A stretch of DNA of 64,000 nt from Apoda limacodes (taxonomy: Eukaryota > Arthropoda > Insecta > Lepidoptera > Limacodidae): assembly GCA_946406115.1 (NCBI GenBank), contig OX291558.1, positions 19,460,205-19,524,204 of the forward strand, read 5' to 3'. The translations under genes and the position numbers were made by a program. This document shows positions 1 through 11,194 of this stretch, in pieces. The notes beneath the pieces were generated by a model. That model had not been told where the DNA came from, searched no databases, and saw only the letters and a program-made list of their open reading frames with translations. Positions within the stretch are counted from its first letter, which is position 1. Each line of letters opens with the position of its first letter.

Positions 1-1551
1 CTGTAGATCCAACTGAATTCTTATTATCGTTTTCTAAGAGATATAATTCTAACCTTAAATAACGTAAAAACCTAAAAAATGTAATTCGATATATAAAAAA
101 AAAATATTCTTGTTTCACTCCAATTTAAACTGTTTGGCAAACTCAAACGTGCTATTATTTTACAACTTTAATAAAGCGAAGACGTGATAGTTGTTAAACT
201 GAAAAACATTTTATTAACAGTAAAGTATAATAAACTATTAATTTATATCTAGTATAACAATGAAAATTCAGTAAGTTGGGATGAACCTGTATTACTCACG
301 CACGCTTAGATACATATCGCGTTATCCTTGTTTACCTCAAGGTTTCTCTTAGTGAATGATGCAAAATTGGTAAAAGCTGACGAGCAAAACAAGATCTCCT
401 AATGTCTTAGAGCCTAAATGTGATAGGGCTGACCATAGTGTATCTTTCGTAAGGCCAAAAATGGTAAATGTGTGATTGGCTAGATCTTTATTAGACTCCA
501 GATTTTGTAAAATATATATTTCTATGTTCAACATGGTTGAGATGTATTTTGGCATTTATCAAACGTGAATAGCATATTTTTGTATTAGGTTTGTCAACAA
601 AAAGACTGATTGCGGACAACGCATTATATGTTTGTAGATTAAATAGCGTAACAAAAAAAGTATGTTTTATTTGTTTGAGGAGTCACTAGATCAATTTTTT
701 TATGTACGTGCCTATGTATGTTTATTTATTTTATATTGAAAAGTTGTATTATTATAATATTACATTGTAACATAAATTCTAAGCTAAGCTCAGAATTAAA
801 TTGTTTAGATGCAAGGAAATACTTGCAGAATTAATGTTACTAGAGTGTTGACACATTGGAACTATTTTGTTCCTAAAAAAATTAATTTAAGGTGTATCCA
901 AACATCATTTCTTCATACAAACAGTGTTACACCCCGTTTTTTAATTATCATACATACATTTATTATCAAGCGCTATTTTATTGAATTCATGAAATGTATT
1001 AAATCAACAAATAGTTTAGATATTTCATAACTCACTGGTATTTCACATTGAATGTGAATATGAATGTTTTTATTTACATTAAACCTAGGCCTTTTTTGAG
1101 CATTTTTATGAAAAACTAGAATCCCGTATCACTTAAAACGTAAACAATTTAATAGAAAACTATCACAATGCAGACCTAGACCTATTTATTCCTAAATAAC
1201 CTATGACACAAATAAGTACACAGTCCGTTTATATATAGCTTGCTACGAGGCTACGCAGATCATATACTCTTAAACGCCAATCCGAAGGAATTCAAAATGT
1301 ATTTAATGTTTACACATATAGTGTTACTCTGTAATATATGTTTGCACTTTTACGGCTTAAGAGTTACCTCCCCTTATGGCTTTTTTTTTGTAAATTGCTA
1401 ACAATATGTTTGCAAAAATATTATTAGTATTATTTAGGTATAAATTTAATGCTACCATGATAATGCTTATTCTTTTTTAAACACATGATAGATATTTGTT
1501 ATGAGAAGTCACTCATCACAAAAAATCCCCTTCAATAAATTATATTTACTA
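1..1551. other. No gene seen; AT-rich sequence
   Basis: This stretch is AT-rich and has only short chance reading frames (the longest about 70 codons, low-complexity composition). I see no coding motifs, splice-flanked exons or clear repeats. Confidence 0.6.
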
Positions 1552-1655
1552 AGGCGTCGTTCAAGTATTACGTAAGCACCAAAGGGGGGTGGAGAACTTT
1601 CCTTATTTTTTAATGACATGTGGAATGGAGAGGTCTCAATGGTGATTATGTAAGC
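1552..1655. repeat. Fragment of a widespread insect MITE (ACGTAA type)
   Basis: The left part has TATTACGTAAG followed by a GGGGGG run, and the right part has ATTATGTAAG. This resembles, from memory, a common insect MITE whose ends carry a TTACGTAA core next to G-runs. No target duplication could be fixed. Family assignment is an inference. Confidence 0.3.
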
Positions 1656-1890
1656 AATTATTATTTTTATTATTATTATTATTCACTTGTTTTATTTTTT
1701 TGCAATATATAGTAGATTCTGATTTGAACACATATAGCAACCCTGCTTGTCTATCCATTGTCATGTACTTAAAATTTGTATCAATTCTTTTACGTTAGTG
1801 CAAATTTAGCTGGCAAAACATTTCAGATCCAATAAGGAGGTTGTAAATTTGAGCTACGTCATAAACCTTATTTTCGAAAATTATGAAAAG

Positions 1891-2022
1891 TACATTGCAA
1901 CATACTTTTCTGACCTGGTGGTCAAAAATTAAAACTTCAGTCGCCATATTGAAATGGTGTGAACTTACAACGACACTAGCGACCAAAGCCATGGTCAGAG
2001 GGTAGAAGAGTTTGTCGCACTA
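1891..2022 (-). mobile_element. MITE family M1, copy 1
   Basis: Read on the minus strand, the segment starts TATAGTGCGACAAACT and ends near GTATGTTGCAATGTA, so it has imperfect terminal inverted repeats. Its interior (GGTCGCTAGTGTCGTTG, CACCATTTCAATATGG, GTCAGAAAAG) matches the clean 114-bp copy at 11079-11192 in order. A third, damaged copy lies at 51783-51850. It is non-coding. A flanking TA suggests a Tc1/mariner-type duplication. Confidence 0.6.
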
Positions 2023-2968
2023 TATGTATGGTATTCGCCACGGATCTTTGTGTCTGTGAAATTAGCACTTTAACACTTCCGCAACTCATTCAAATTCATC
2101 TCGCCCCTCAGCTCGTAGCTTACTTTATAGACACAAATATCTGGTAAACATTGCAGGTAGGTATCTGCTGAGCTAACGGGCATCTGTTTACCTAACCTAG
2201 TGTTAGTTTTTAACTTTACTATCGCGTTTGCGTATTTATAAAGAGGCCCATGAAAAAAACATCTCAAAATGCGATCGCTAGGGGGCGCTCATTCATTTCA
2301 ATATATTTATTTCGTTGACGCGAATGCGATAGAAATGTTAAAAACTCACATAATATAAACACACAGGTAAAATAAAGTTCAATCATTCATTTTTTAGTTT
2401 GATTGTTTATGTCGACTTTCACATATTTAAAGCCTAAATCATTGTTACACTTTCTTTAAGTTTAGAATTTTGCTTACAAAGTAAGAAATTGACTGTAGAT
2501 AGTTGCTGAGCAACTTTGAATCTGTCGATCAGTTCGTTTATTTTTTTTCTTATGAAGTTTTGGTTAGAAATTCGTCTCGAAATGAGCTTTTATTTTATGC
2601 TTATACTTATGTGTATGATAATAATTAGATGCCTATGATTGTGCAGCACTCGAATGACTTTGCAAGTTTTTTGAACAGTTTAATTGTACCTATTAAAAAG
2701 CATATAAGTAACTGTATATATGATTACAAAATTAAAACAGTTTAAAATTATTTAAGTTTTTTATTTCATAAAACCATTCGGGAAATAAACCTTGCGATAA
2801 AGGAAATTGGGTATTTTATCAAGAAAAAAAAAGCCTGAATTCGGATAAAATTGACACATACCTTTTTTGAGTAATTAACTGAACATAAAACAATACTTGA
2901 AGTTAAGCAAAGGTTCGTGTAGTTGACGATACTCGTAAAAGAATATGAAGAACCAGGCAATACGCTAC
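2023..2968. other. No gene seen
   Basis: AT-rich sequence with only chance open frames. Nothing recognisable. Confidence 0.55.
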
Positions 2969-2991
2969 AGTATAGTATTATATAATCTGTG
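2969..2991. repeat. Copy of a 23-bp sequence that also occurs as an insert at 16470-16492
   Basis: A 23-base segment beginning AGTATAGTATTATATAATCT is identical to most of a 26-bp insert in the LINE at 16467-16492. Here I see no clear flanking duplication. Confidence 0.6.
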
Positions 2992-3010
2992 ACGCCACCA
3001 AACCACACTA

Positions 3011-3092
3011 GGCCAGCGCGGTGGACCTACGAATTATTTTTCAAAGAGAGGCCTCTGCCCCTGCAGTGGGACGTCCGACGGCGCCACATTTT
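3011..3092. repeat. Lepidopteran-type dispersed repeat tail
   Basis: The motifs CCAGCGCGGTGGAC and CCTGCAGTGGGACG in this order resemble the conserved tail of a common moth SINE/LINE-derived repeat, recalled from memory. Boundaries are uncertain. Confidence 0.4.
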
Positions 3093-5525
3093 CTTATAAA
3101 ATGTAAAAATTAAATGTAAGTGTATTAACTGATGGCGCTGTGCGAAATGTCTCTGAATATTCAATTATTTGAATGCAAATTGTATTAAATGAGCAATTCG
3201 CGGTCGCCCGACAATACGTCGCTGCTAGGCGAGGCGACATGCGGCACATGGGGCCCTTTACCTATTTTTGTGAGGCCTACCTGTGCTACGTTTGCCAACG
3301 AAAAAATTTTGGAATGTACTGAAAAAATATGAAAAATCTACTGAGAACTAACATTTGGTGCTGCAGAAAGGCACTGGATGCTGGTGGGTCAAGGCAACTC
3401 GTTCTGGAGACATATGGAGGAAGCTGTCGATCAAGAGTGAAAGTGAAAGAGTGTAGGGCCAGGTGAATGATGAGAAGAAAAAATTCTGAGCATAAAAGCT
3501 GGTACAATAATGTATATATTATACTGATTATATTTTCTCGACTTTCTCCGCGTGGACTTTTGAAACGAGAGCTTTTTATTGTTTATGCTTTTACAAACCT
3601 ACTACCCTACCCTTACTAACACTTGGCATATTTTTTAGGCTCAATGAGTTAGGGATGGTCGGTTTTAAAAAAAATTATGTATATTGAGACCTCAGACAAT
3701 AAACCCTGTGGATATGTCCTACGATTTTAATTCCTAATTTACCCCCATAAGAGATCACCGTGCCTGTGTTTTGGTTGCACTAATTCATATGAGTACTAAA
3801 TATCAAGTTAATCGATTCAACCTCTAGATTCTGAGCAAATTGCCTGTGACAGACGGACCAACAAACACACGGTAATCCTGTAAAGGGTTCAGTTTTTTCA
3901 TCCGTAGGTGACATTAAAAAATTAGACTGAGAAAGAAGTAAATTAAGATAACAAAAAATAACTAAAGGAACTAATTTTGTAACTAGCTGTGAAGTTAACA
4001 AGTGATTAGTTACCTACATGTGTTAAAAAAGCAAACAATAAAGAACAAACAAACGAACTGACACAATTTTATTATAATTTTCATTGTGTGTACATAAGGA
4101 TAGATTGGTCGACGCTACATCACACTGAAGAAGATAAAAACGATAAAAAGTAACGTCACCTACAGATAACTTAAATTGTTTAGTTTCGGGCAGCATTGTA
4201 TTGTCGCCGTCTGATAAAACCGGACGGATATATTTGCGTAATTGGCAAATGGACTCATTGTTTTAATAACAAATATTTATTGTTGTTCGTAAAACAATAC
4301 TACGAATTATCGAAACTACAGCTAGTAGCTATGCGATAACAGGAGGAAAAACATGGTGTCGATGCACACACCGTAATTAATAAATTGGTTGCCTTTAAAA
4401 GTGCTAATGTTTTTCAAAACAGTGAATTATGTATTTTCTTTTAAGGGTAAGTTATACTTTTTTGATGTTAATGTGAAACTTATTTACTTCCTAATTATTT
4501 AATAATAATATCTAGGCTATTGTATTATGTCTATACATATCCAAATTGTTGAATATGGCACGTTGCTAGCTAACCTTTATATATTAATAGGATAATTCTG
4601 GTCTTTTGGCAGTTCATGGTAATTAATTTTGTCGCCTATGATTTCATACTTAGAATATGTCATGTTAGAATCCATAGGCGAATAAAGGATTTTGTTTTGG
4701 AAGGGGTTTTTGCTAGGATATTTTTTTCCGAAGAGGGGTTTAGTCTACAGCTTAGGGAAAGTTCATTCATAAAAAAGGACTTTTAATAAAAAGCTGTGCC
4801 AAAAGGAAGGGTAAAATACAAGTTTTAATTAATTTTGCAAGCTTATTAATATATAACAACATCCATTTGAATGTTTCAAAATGCCTCAACCTACCTAAAG
4901 ATCCTGTCTGTCCGTAGGTATGTCATGTCACAGTTTTTTTTGTTTAAACATATTTCGATGAATTTAATTAAGTATTTCTACTTATAGTACTGTGCTGCTT
5001 CCAGTGTCACTATTTGTAGTAGATTTCTATTTTTATGGTAGATTTAGGGCCCACATAAATATTATCGTAATAAAAGTAATAGGTAGCTATAGCATTATTT
5101 GGTAGATTTCAAGAATTGGTAGTAGTAGTTTATGTAATGTAAATTTTGCTTTACATCGTATTTATTTTGTTTACGTTGTTAGAATTCCCATTACCTGAAG
5201 TGAGAGAAAATCGGCCAAGTGCGAGTCGGATGCTGGCTGGCACCGACCTCAAAAAATAGTTGGCATATTTAATTTTGATTTTTTTAAAAGATAAAAGTTT
5301 TATTTCTTCCTTTTATCTTATTCTTTTAATTATTAATGAAATTTCGAAGTCAGTTTATTTTTTTTAATTACTTTCTTATTTCTTAATTTTTTTTCAATAT
5401 CAGTTGTACCTAATTGAAACTAATAATTTTTTCACTCGAGTATCCAATTTCTTAAAAATAACCCAGTTACCAAGATTTATTATTTATTTGTCTTTTTAAC
5501 CGACTACGAAAAACAAAGAGATTCT
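3093..5525. other. No gene seen; AT-rich with short repeat scraps
   Basis: No exon or protein motif is visible. A scrap at 5210-5240 (GGCCAAGTGCGAGTCGGA) belongs to a dispersed lepidopteran repeat whose other pieces occur at 50919-51620 and 53598-54033. The TTTTAACCGACT motif near 5494 is a similar common repeat scrap. Confidence 0.5.
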
Positions 5526-5535
5526 CATTTTGAAT

Positions 5536-6017
5536 TTTTTTTTTTTTCTGAGCTGACTATGCAGTTGGCTGTTGCAGCCATTACTGCTTCACCGGACTTT
5601 TGGGGCGAGACTCTGAAGGAGTCTCAGCCCATATAGCGCCCAACGCTCAAGGGCTCCCCGCGGGGGAAGCCTCGGCTTGGGTTGTCGCTCTCGGCGGCGT
5701 CCCTTCGACCGGCGTGAGTCTCGAACCCGAAGGTGAGTCACCGCCAGGAGGGGAGTTCCCCGTTACGCGGGTACGATTGCGATTGAGTGGGGGCGAGAAG
5801 CGCCCCGGCACTCTTTGATACCTAGTGTATCCTTGTGGGCGCCGACGAACCCGGGGACGTCGGCGTAGTGATTGGAGGGAGGCCCTATTCGGGGAGGTCG
5901 TAGAGACTAATCTCGCTATCCGGACACCGAGATCGTCATCTGGGGACGTTAGTACGTGCCGAGGCCGCCTAACAATAGTTTTACGACCGTGACTGGGTCG
6001 ATCGGGGGGGGGGGGGC
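5536..6017 (-). mobile_element. GC-rich, poly(A)-tailed retro-insertion with target duplication
   Basis: A sharply bounded GC- and CpG-rich block sits in AT-rich DNA. On the minus strand it begins with a run of 13 C (G-run on + at 6004-6016) and ends in a poly(A) tract (T-run on + at 5535-5547). It is flanked by near-identical 10-mers, CATTTTGAAT (5526-5535) and CAGTTTGAAT (6018-6027), as expected of a target-site duplication. A minus frame is open from about 6039 to 5647 and encodes an Arg/Pro/Ser-rich, low-complexity peptide with no domain I recognise. It may be the 3' end of an R1-type LINE or a SINE-like element; that part is inference. Confidence 0.65.
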
Positions 6018-6176
6018 CAGTTTGAATGCACGACATCAAAACTATCAGATTTTTTTAAATAATTATTTTCACCTTCTTGGTGTATCTTTTGGAAGTCGGT
6101 ACTTGTTTTTGTTAATTAAGTTTTTTTTACGTGTAGTTTTAGATGAAATATTATAGTATCTACTATTATATGATTT

Positions 6177-8008
6177 TTTTTTTTTTTTTTTTTTTTTATA
6201 CCACTAAGGTGGCAAACAAGCTTACGGCCTGATGGTAAGCGGTCACCGTAGCCTATGGACGCTTGCAACACCAGGGGTATCACTTGCGCGTTGCCGACCC
6301 TTCAGAAATCTAATAACTTCTTTCTTGAAGAACTCCATACTGTAGTCCTTGCAGAAAACCTTGGCAGGGAGCTCATTCCACAACTTAAGCGTTCGCGGGA
6401 GGAAGTTTCTCTGAAACCGCACTGTACGCGACCATTTAGGTTCTAAAGTGTGAGAATGAATTCCCTGCCGATGGCGAGCGGTGCGATGGTAGAAAGTAGC
6501 CGTGGGCATCATTTCGAACAATTCCTCAGAACACAACCCATTGTACAAGCGGTAGAACACACACAGTGAGGCAAAGTCTCTCCTCAGACTTAAGGGCTCG
6601 ATACCGCAAGTGAGTTTGGGATCGTCGACAATTCTCACAGCCCGTCGTTGAACCGAGTCAAAAGGGTCAAGCTGGTATCCGGGTGCACCTGCCCAGAGAT
6701 GGCAGCAGTACTCCATATGGGGCCGAACTTGCGACTTGTAAAGTAACAACCTTTGCCCCGACGTGAAGCACTGCTTCGCTCTGTTGAGTACACCAAGTTT
6801 TTTGGACGCCAGCTTTACCTTATCTTGTAAATGATCTCGGAACTGAACATCGCTGGAGATGTCGACACCAAGGATCCCAATGCTCTTGGAGATGGAGAGG
6901 GGAGTGTTCTGGAATTGTGGGACCACAGTGAATGGAGTTTTCTTAGCGGTGAACGCGCACACTTGTGTCTTTGTAGGGTTGAATCGGACCAAGTTTACCC
7001 GTCCCCAGTCAGAGACCTGGGACAGTGTGGTCTCGATTTGAGACACAAGTTCTCCGCGGTTTTCCTCCACAACGGAACGAGGGATGTTTGCACGACCCTT
7101 GTAAAAAGTGTCTCCAGTACTGTCATCTGCATAGCAATGTATGTTGTTGATGTCCAACGTGTCATTGATATGCAGTAGAAACAGCGTAGGAGACAGCACA
7201 GAGCCTTGCGGGACACCAGCATTAATGTCCATGCTATCAGAGCAACTACCGTCAACTACAGTTCGTATGCGTCTGCCGGACAAAAAGCTAGCCACCCATT
7301 TGCACAAACCCTCGGGCACTCCGTAAGATGGCAACTTCGATAGAAGACCGCGGTGCCAGACCCGATCGAACGCCTTCGCTATGTCCAGGCTACATGCCAA
7401 TGCCTCCCCCTGACTCTCAATGGCTAGTGCCCATCGGTGTGTGAGATACACTAGAAGGTCACCAGTCGAGCGACCGTGGCGAAAGCCATATTGACGGTCA
7501 CTGACCAGATCGTGTACTTCTAGGTATCTTAGAAGCTGTGTGTTGATCACACGCTCCATCACCTTAGAGAGGAGAGAGGTAATAGCGATAGGCCTGTAAT
7601 TCGATGGATCTGATCTATCGCCCTTTTTGGGCACCGGGTGCACATTCGCAGTCTTCCATGTAGACGGAAATGCCTAGTGTGGTAGGAAAGCGCGAAGAGG
7701 CGCGTGAGTACAGGACATAACTCAGGAGCACACTGCTTAAGCACCACTGCTGGTATACCGTCTGGCCCACTCGACTTCTGAACGTCTAGAGAAAGCAACG
7801 CCCGCCTGACCTCCCGCTGCGTTATGGAGATTTCCGGCATGGACTTACCGCACCACGGTATAGTAGGTGGTACAGCGCCTTCATCGCTCATATTGGAGTT
7901 CGAGGCAAAGAGACTGCCCAGTAGATCGGCTTTCTCTTTAGCACTATGGGCCAAGTCACCATCGGTCTTTCGCAGTGGTGGTAACGACGACTGGCAGAAG
8001 TTTAACGA
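6177..8008 (-). mobile_element. LINE family A, 5'-truncated copy with poly(A) tail
   Basis: This is a minus-strand non-LTR retrotransposon of the Jockey/CR1 group. The poly(A) tail (T-run at 6177-6198) follows a short 3' UTR after the reverse-transcriptase stop at 6243. The same 3' end recurs at 39335-39467 (+) and 43685-44168 (-), which fixes it as a family end. The 5' end is lost: coding similarity stops near 8008, so endonuclease and ORF1 are absent. Confidence 0.85.
6243..8008 (-). pseudogene. LINE family A reverse transcriptase (frameshifted, N-terminally truncated)
   Basis: This encodes the reverse transcriptase of a non-LTR retrotransposon, which would copy element RNA at a nicked chromosomal target. 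The main open stretch (7643-6243, 466 aa) has the RT boxes in order: NYRPIAITSLLSK, SLDIAKAFDRVW (Asp near residue 87), GVPQGSVLSP (143-152) and the catalytic YADD (171-174), then a thumb and C-terminal region. Upstream codons to about 8008 are in another frame (LSLDVQKSSGPDGIPAVVLK and so on) and join through a one-base shift near 7660-7680, where FPSTWKTAN continues into HPVPKKGD. There is no endonuclease, so the copy cannot move by itself. YADD and long open frames mean it is fairly young. The Jockey/CR1 clade is recalled, not computed. Confidence 0.85.
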
Positions 8009-8049
8009 TTACAACGATGTTCATTTGCATCGGTATCGTGATAAATTAT

Positions 8050-8520
8050 AGGTCTCACATCGGATTATTCAGTAATAGTAATAGTTTATTATAACGCTGG
8101 CCCAGTTCCTGTATATTATCTAGTTTGTCACGATAAATTATCGGTAAACTTTTATGATGACGTCTGGACAATTCACTATTACGTAATGATATTTCAAGTC
8201 GTTATCCCACATTATTACAATGAAGGCTAGAAACAATAAAAGGGTCTTCCAGGATGAAATTTGGTGACAAACCATGAATAAAACATTAATTTCGTATTAA
8301 TTTAACTAGACAATGTAGTTACAAAGTATCATGATGTGATATTAATAAGAAGCTTCCTTAAAAAATATGGTGCCGAGTCGTCGTGTTGTAGGTTCTTAAG
8401 AATTATACGTTAGTCACCCTTCCATTTTATATATTATGTCCTTAAGAATTATCAGGAACAGTTGTGATGAAGTTTTCATATTATTTTTAATCTATACCTT
8501 AATTTTCGACACCTAACTAT
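8050..8520. other. No gene seen
   Basis: AT-rich sequence between the LINE and a SINE head. Nothing recognisable. Confidence 0.5.
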
Positions 8521-8525
8521 TCAAC

Positions 8526-8600
8526 TAGCTGGCTCAGCGGTTAAATATGGTATGTATAACATCAGAGGTCCTGCGATCGATTCCCACATGAATCATCAAA
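8526..8600 (+). repeat. tRNA-derived SINE head (A and B boxes)
   Basis: AGCTGGCTCAGCGGTTA matches an RNA polymerase III A box, and 8571-8586 (CTGCGATCGATTCCCAC) matches a B box at tRNA-like spacing. No cloverleaf acceptor pairing is evident, so this is a SINE or tRNA pseudogene, not a functional tRNA. Confidence 0.6.
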
Positions 8601-8681
8601 AATAACTGGAAATTTTTAATCTATAAAACTAATGGTGCTCCATACAAATCATTGTAAGAGTACTACACAAATATCTCATAT

Positions 8682-8770
8682 AACAATGGTAATGGTAAAA
8701 TGGCAATGACGATGGTGATCGTAATGACAATGGTAATGTTAATAGTAATGGTAATAACAATGGTAATTAC
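8682..8770 (+). repeat. Degenerate AATGGT/AATGAC hexamer array
   Basis: About fourteen imperfect 6-bp units of the AATGGT/AATGAC type run in tandem. It is a simple decayed microsatellite. Confidence 0.75.
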
Positions 8771-10100
8771 TATAATTTCCTGATAAAAGAACAGTACATG
8801 TTCGCATTAACAACACAACTCCTTGTCATTTTTTAGGTCTGCCTCTATTATAAAAACCCTATTTCCTGATAATTCTTCAGTTAATGCATGACACAATTAC
8901 ATGCAATACTTTAGCGGCATCCGTACAGTACTTAAGTATCATCATTTAATTTACATGACTTGATATCAGTTTCCTGTTAATATATATATTTGAACGATAA
9001 GTCCTTTTTTGTCAGGTATTCTTGATGATTTGTTGAGAATCCATCATAAAATGAAGGTACATTTTTCTCAGCGTATGAGCTGATAAGGCACGAGTAATAG
9101 GAATAAATAAACTAACAATTTTATTCGTGGTATATTATCTACACCTACAAACAATACTAAGTAAATATTAACAAAAATAGTTAATACGAACAAAAAACAT
9201 TTATTTTTAGTAGGACTAACATTATAAATGAAAAAGTTGGTTGTGACACAAACAAAACTAAAACATGCCAAGTAAACAATACTCCCACGAGAATATATTT
9301 TTTCGCGGGCGAAACCGCAGCACAACTGTTTAATAATGTTTTCTAGGTGAAGTCCGAAATTCACTAACGTAAGTTGAGATAGATAAGGAAGTGTAAACAT
9401 TGTTTTGAAGTCGGATACCAATTGATATTTTTTACCAATATTTTGCGTATATATTTTTTAGCAAGTGAAAAAAAAAGGAGTAAAATGTTCTGTCAAGGCC
9501 TTATATTTTACTTTTTAATAGATTTTTGATTCAGAAGTCGGTTTTATTTCTTTATTAAATATTTATTTTAGTTTTCACAAAATCGTCAGAAGTGTCAAAA
9601 ATTTTTTTTTTCCTTTGTTATTTCTGTCTGTATCCTGCACTAAGTACAATCAGCCGTATAAGTTTGAATATGTTGAAAAGCGGAACTAAATATTTATTTA
9701 TCATTATTATTTTGCTCATTTACACAGTAGCGCTTGTCCCAGGCACAAACTTATATGGCGCGCAATGTAAACAAACATGTCTAAATCATCATAGATGTAG
9801 AAAGACTAGTCTAAATAGCCACAAATTACGTAGTGTTTATATGCTCTTAGCCACAAAAGATAGCATTGCATTGTATTTCTAGTTTCACTTTGGTTTTGCT
9901 GGTCCGATCCTTAACAAATTTTTATGGGTCCCATTTAAATTTGGTACCTTTTCGTACATACTGGAGCGGAGCCTTTCCATACATGTAAAATTGTCAAAAT
10001 AGTTGCACACACAACGAATGTTGAAATGTGGGAACATACATCAACAAAAACAAACAAAGTCGGATAAATATGTAAACGAAACTTATAATCAAATTTGAAA
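8771..10100. other. No clear gene; may hold the upstream exon or intron of the LRR gene
   Basis: Frames at 9068-9421 (-) and 9592-9882 (+) are hydrophobic but have composition expected of AT-rich DNA. The + frame includes an internal ATG (9670) followed by a signal-peptide-like stretch (KYLFIIIILLIYTVALV), a speculative first exon for the LRR gene. The DNA just before 10110 is intron-like. Confidence 0.4.
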
Positions 10101-10109
10101 TTCTTACAG

Positions 10110-11068
10110 GTGCACTGCTTCTGCTCAGCATATTCACAAGAATACTGGGCGATGAGACCTATAAGAAAGGAAATTGCACAATATCCACCACATCTAAAGA
10201 ACCCATCTGCATTGGTGAAGTCACATGTTCTGAGACTATAAAAGATATACCAAATATTTTAGAAACATGGGATTGCAATTTCAACTATGACAGCTTTATG
10301 TTGAATCTGAAGGTTAAAGACGTAGAGGAAGATATTCTAAATAATGAAGTAGAATATGATAGTGATATAAATGATCACATACTAACAATAACTATCACAT
10401 GTGAAAACAAACTAAAATCAGCACCATTGGCAATCCACGAATTATTTAACGAAATAGTTGACATTAATTTATCTAGTAATGCAATCGAAGTTTTAAATTT
10501 AAATGCTTTCGCAACGTTAGTCCTCTTAAGAAAATTGAACGTATCTAATAATAATATAAAAGAATTAGGTGGTGATGATAATATAGCTATGATAATAAGA
10601 CCAACATACAGTATTTTAAACACAATAGATCTAAGTCACAATAAAATTAAAAGACTAAATAGTAATAGTTTTAAACAATTTCCACGATTAAACTATTTAA
10701 ATTTGAGTTATAACAAAATCAGTAATCTAAATAACGATGTATTTGCTGGTTTGTTATATCTACAATCATTGCTATTGTCGCATAATCAAATAACACACGT
10801 TGGGATTTCTTTTGGACCATTAATAAATTTAAAACAGTTGATGCTGGACCATAATGACTTACCGTCTTTGTTAGATACATATTTTCCTACTTTAATGATA
10901 TTAGAGAAATTTAATGTGAGTAACAACAAACTAATGCATATTGATGAGTTTACATTTCGTAATCTTAGCAAATTGTCAGAAGTTGATTTAAGTTATAATG
11001 AAAAGAGTTTTTTTCCGAGGTTACTTTTTCATAATAACCTTAGCAGGAGTATTCAGGTGAAGTATTGA
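10110..11068 (+). CDS. Leucine-rich-repeat protein, internal exon (partial gene)
   Basis: This exon encodes an extracellular-type leucine-rich-repeat (LRR) protein; its partner and role are unknown. TTCTTACAG at 10101-10109 is a good splice acceptor, and the frame is open from there, upstream of the ATG at 10298. It starts with a hydrophobic signal-like segment (ALLLLSIFTRILG), followed by a Cys-containing N-terminal cap (CTIS, CIGEVTC, WDCN). About eight LRRs follow, e.g. LNTIDLSHNKIKRL, LNYLNLSYNKISNL, LQSLLLSHNQITHV and LEKFNVSNNKLMHI. The open frame stops at 11068, but CAG at 11055 followed by GTGAAGT is a strong splice donor, so the exon probably ends at 11055. No C-terminal cap, membrane segment or TIR domain is visible nearby. 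The first exon with the start codon is not identified. It could be a Toll-like or secreted LRR gene, or an orphan fragment. Confidence 0.75.
11056..11062 (+). promoter_or_regulatory. Predicted 5' splice site of the LRR exon
   Basis: TTCAG followed by GTGAAGT fits the eukaryotic donor consensus. It would join the LRR frame to a later exon instead of ending six bases later at the TGA (11066-11068). Confidence 0.5.
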
Positions 11069-11078
11069 ATTGCATGTA

Positions 11079-11192
11079 CAGTGCAACAAACTTGGGTGTT
11101 TGGTCGCTAGTGTCGTTGCGAGTGCACACCATTTCAATATGGTAACTGTAGTTTTGATTTTTGATCACAGGGTCAGAAAAGTTTGTTGCACT
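11079..11192 (+). mobile_element. MITE family M1, copy 2 (114 bp, perfect 14-bp TIRs)
   Basis: The ends AGTGCAACAAACTT (11079-11092) and AAGTTTGTTGCACT (11179-11192) are perfect inverted repeats. TA lies one base outside on each side (TACAGTGC and GCACTATA), consistent with a Tc1/mariner-type TA target. The element is non-coding. It lies 24 bp beyond the predicted donor of the LRR exon, so it would be in the intron or 3' flank. Confidence 0.8.
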
Positions 11193-11194
11193 AT

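Noticed and set aside
3351..3420. Possible RTE C-terminal tail (VGQGNSFWRHMEEA)
   Set aside because: The match is short and unsupported by flanking RTE motifs; could be chance.
9068..9421. 117-aa hydrophobic minus-strand frame as a membrane protein
   Set aside because: Composition is that of AT-rich DNA, no splice or start context, and part overlaps a repeat scrap (CGCGGGCGAAACCGC).
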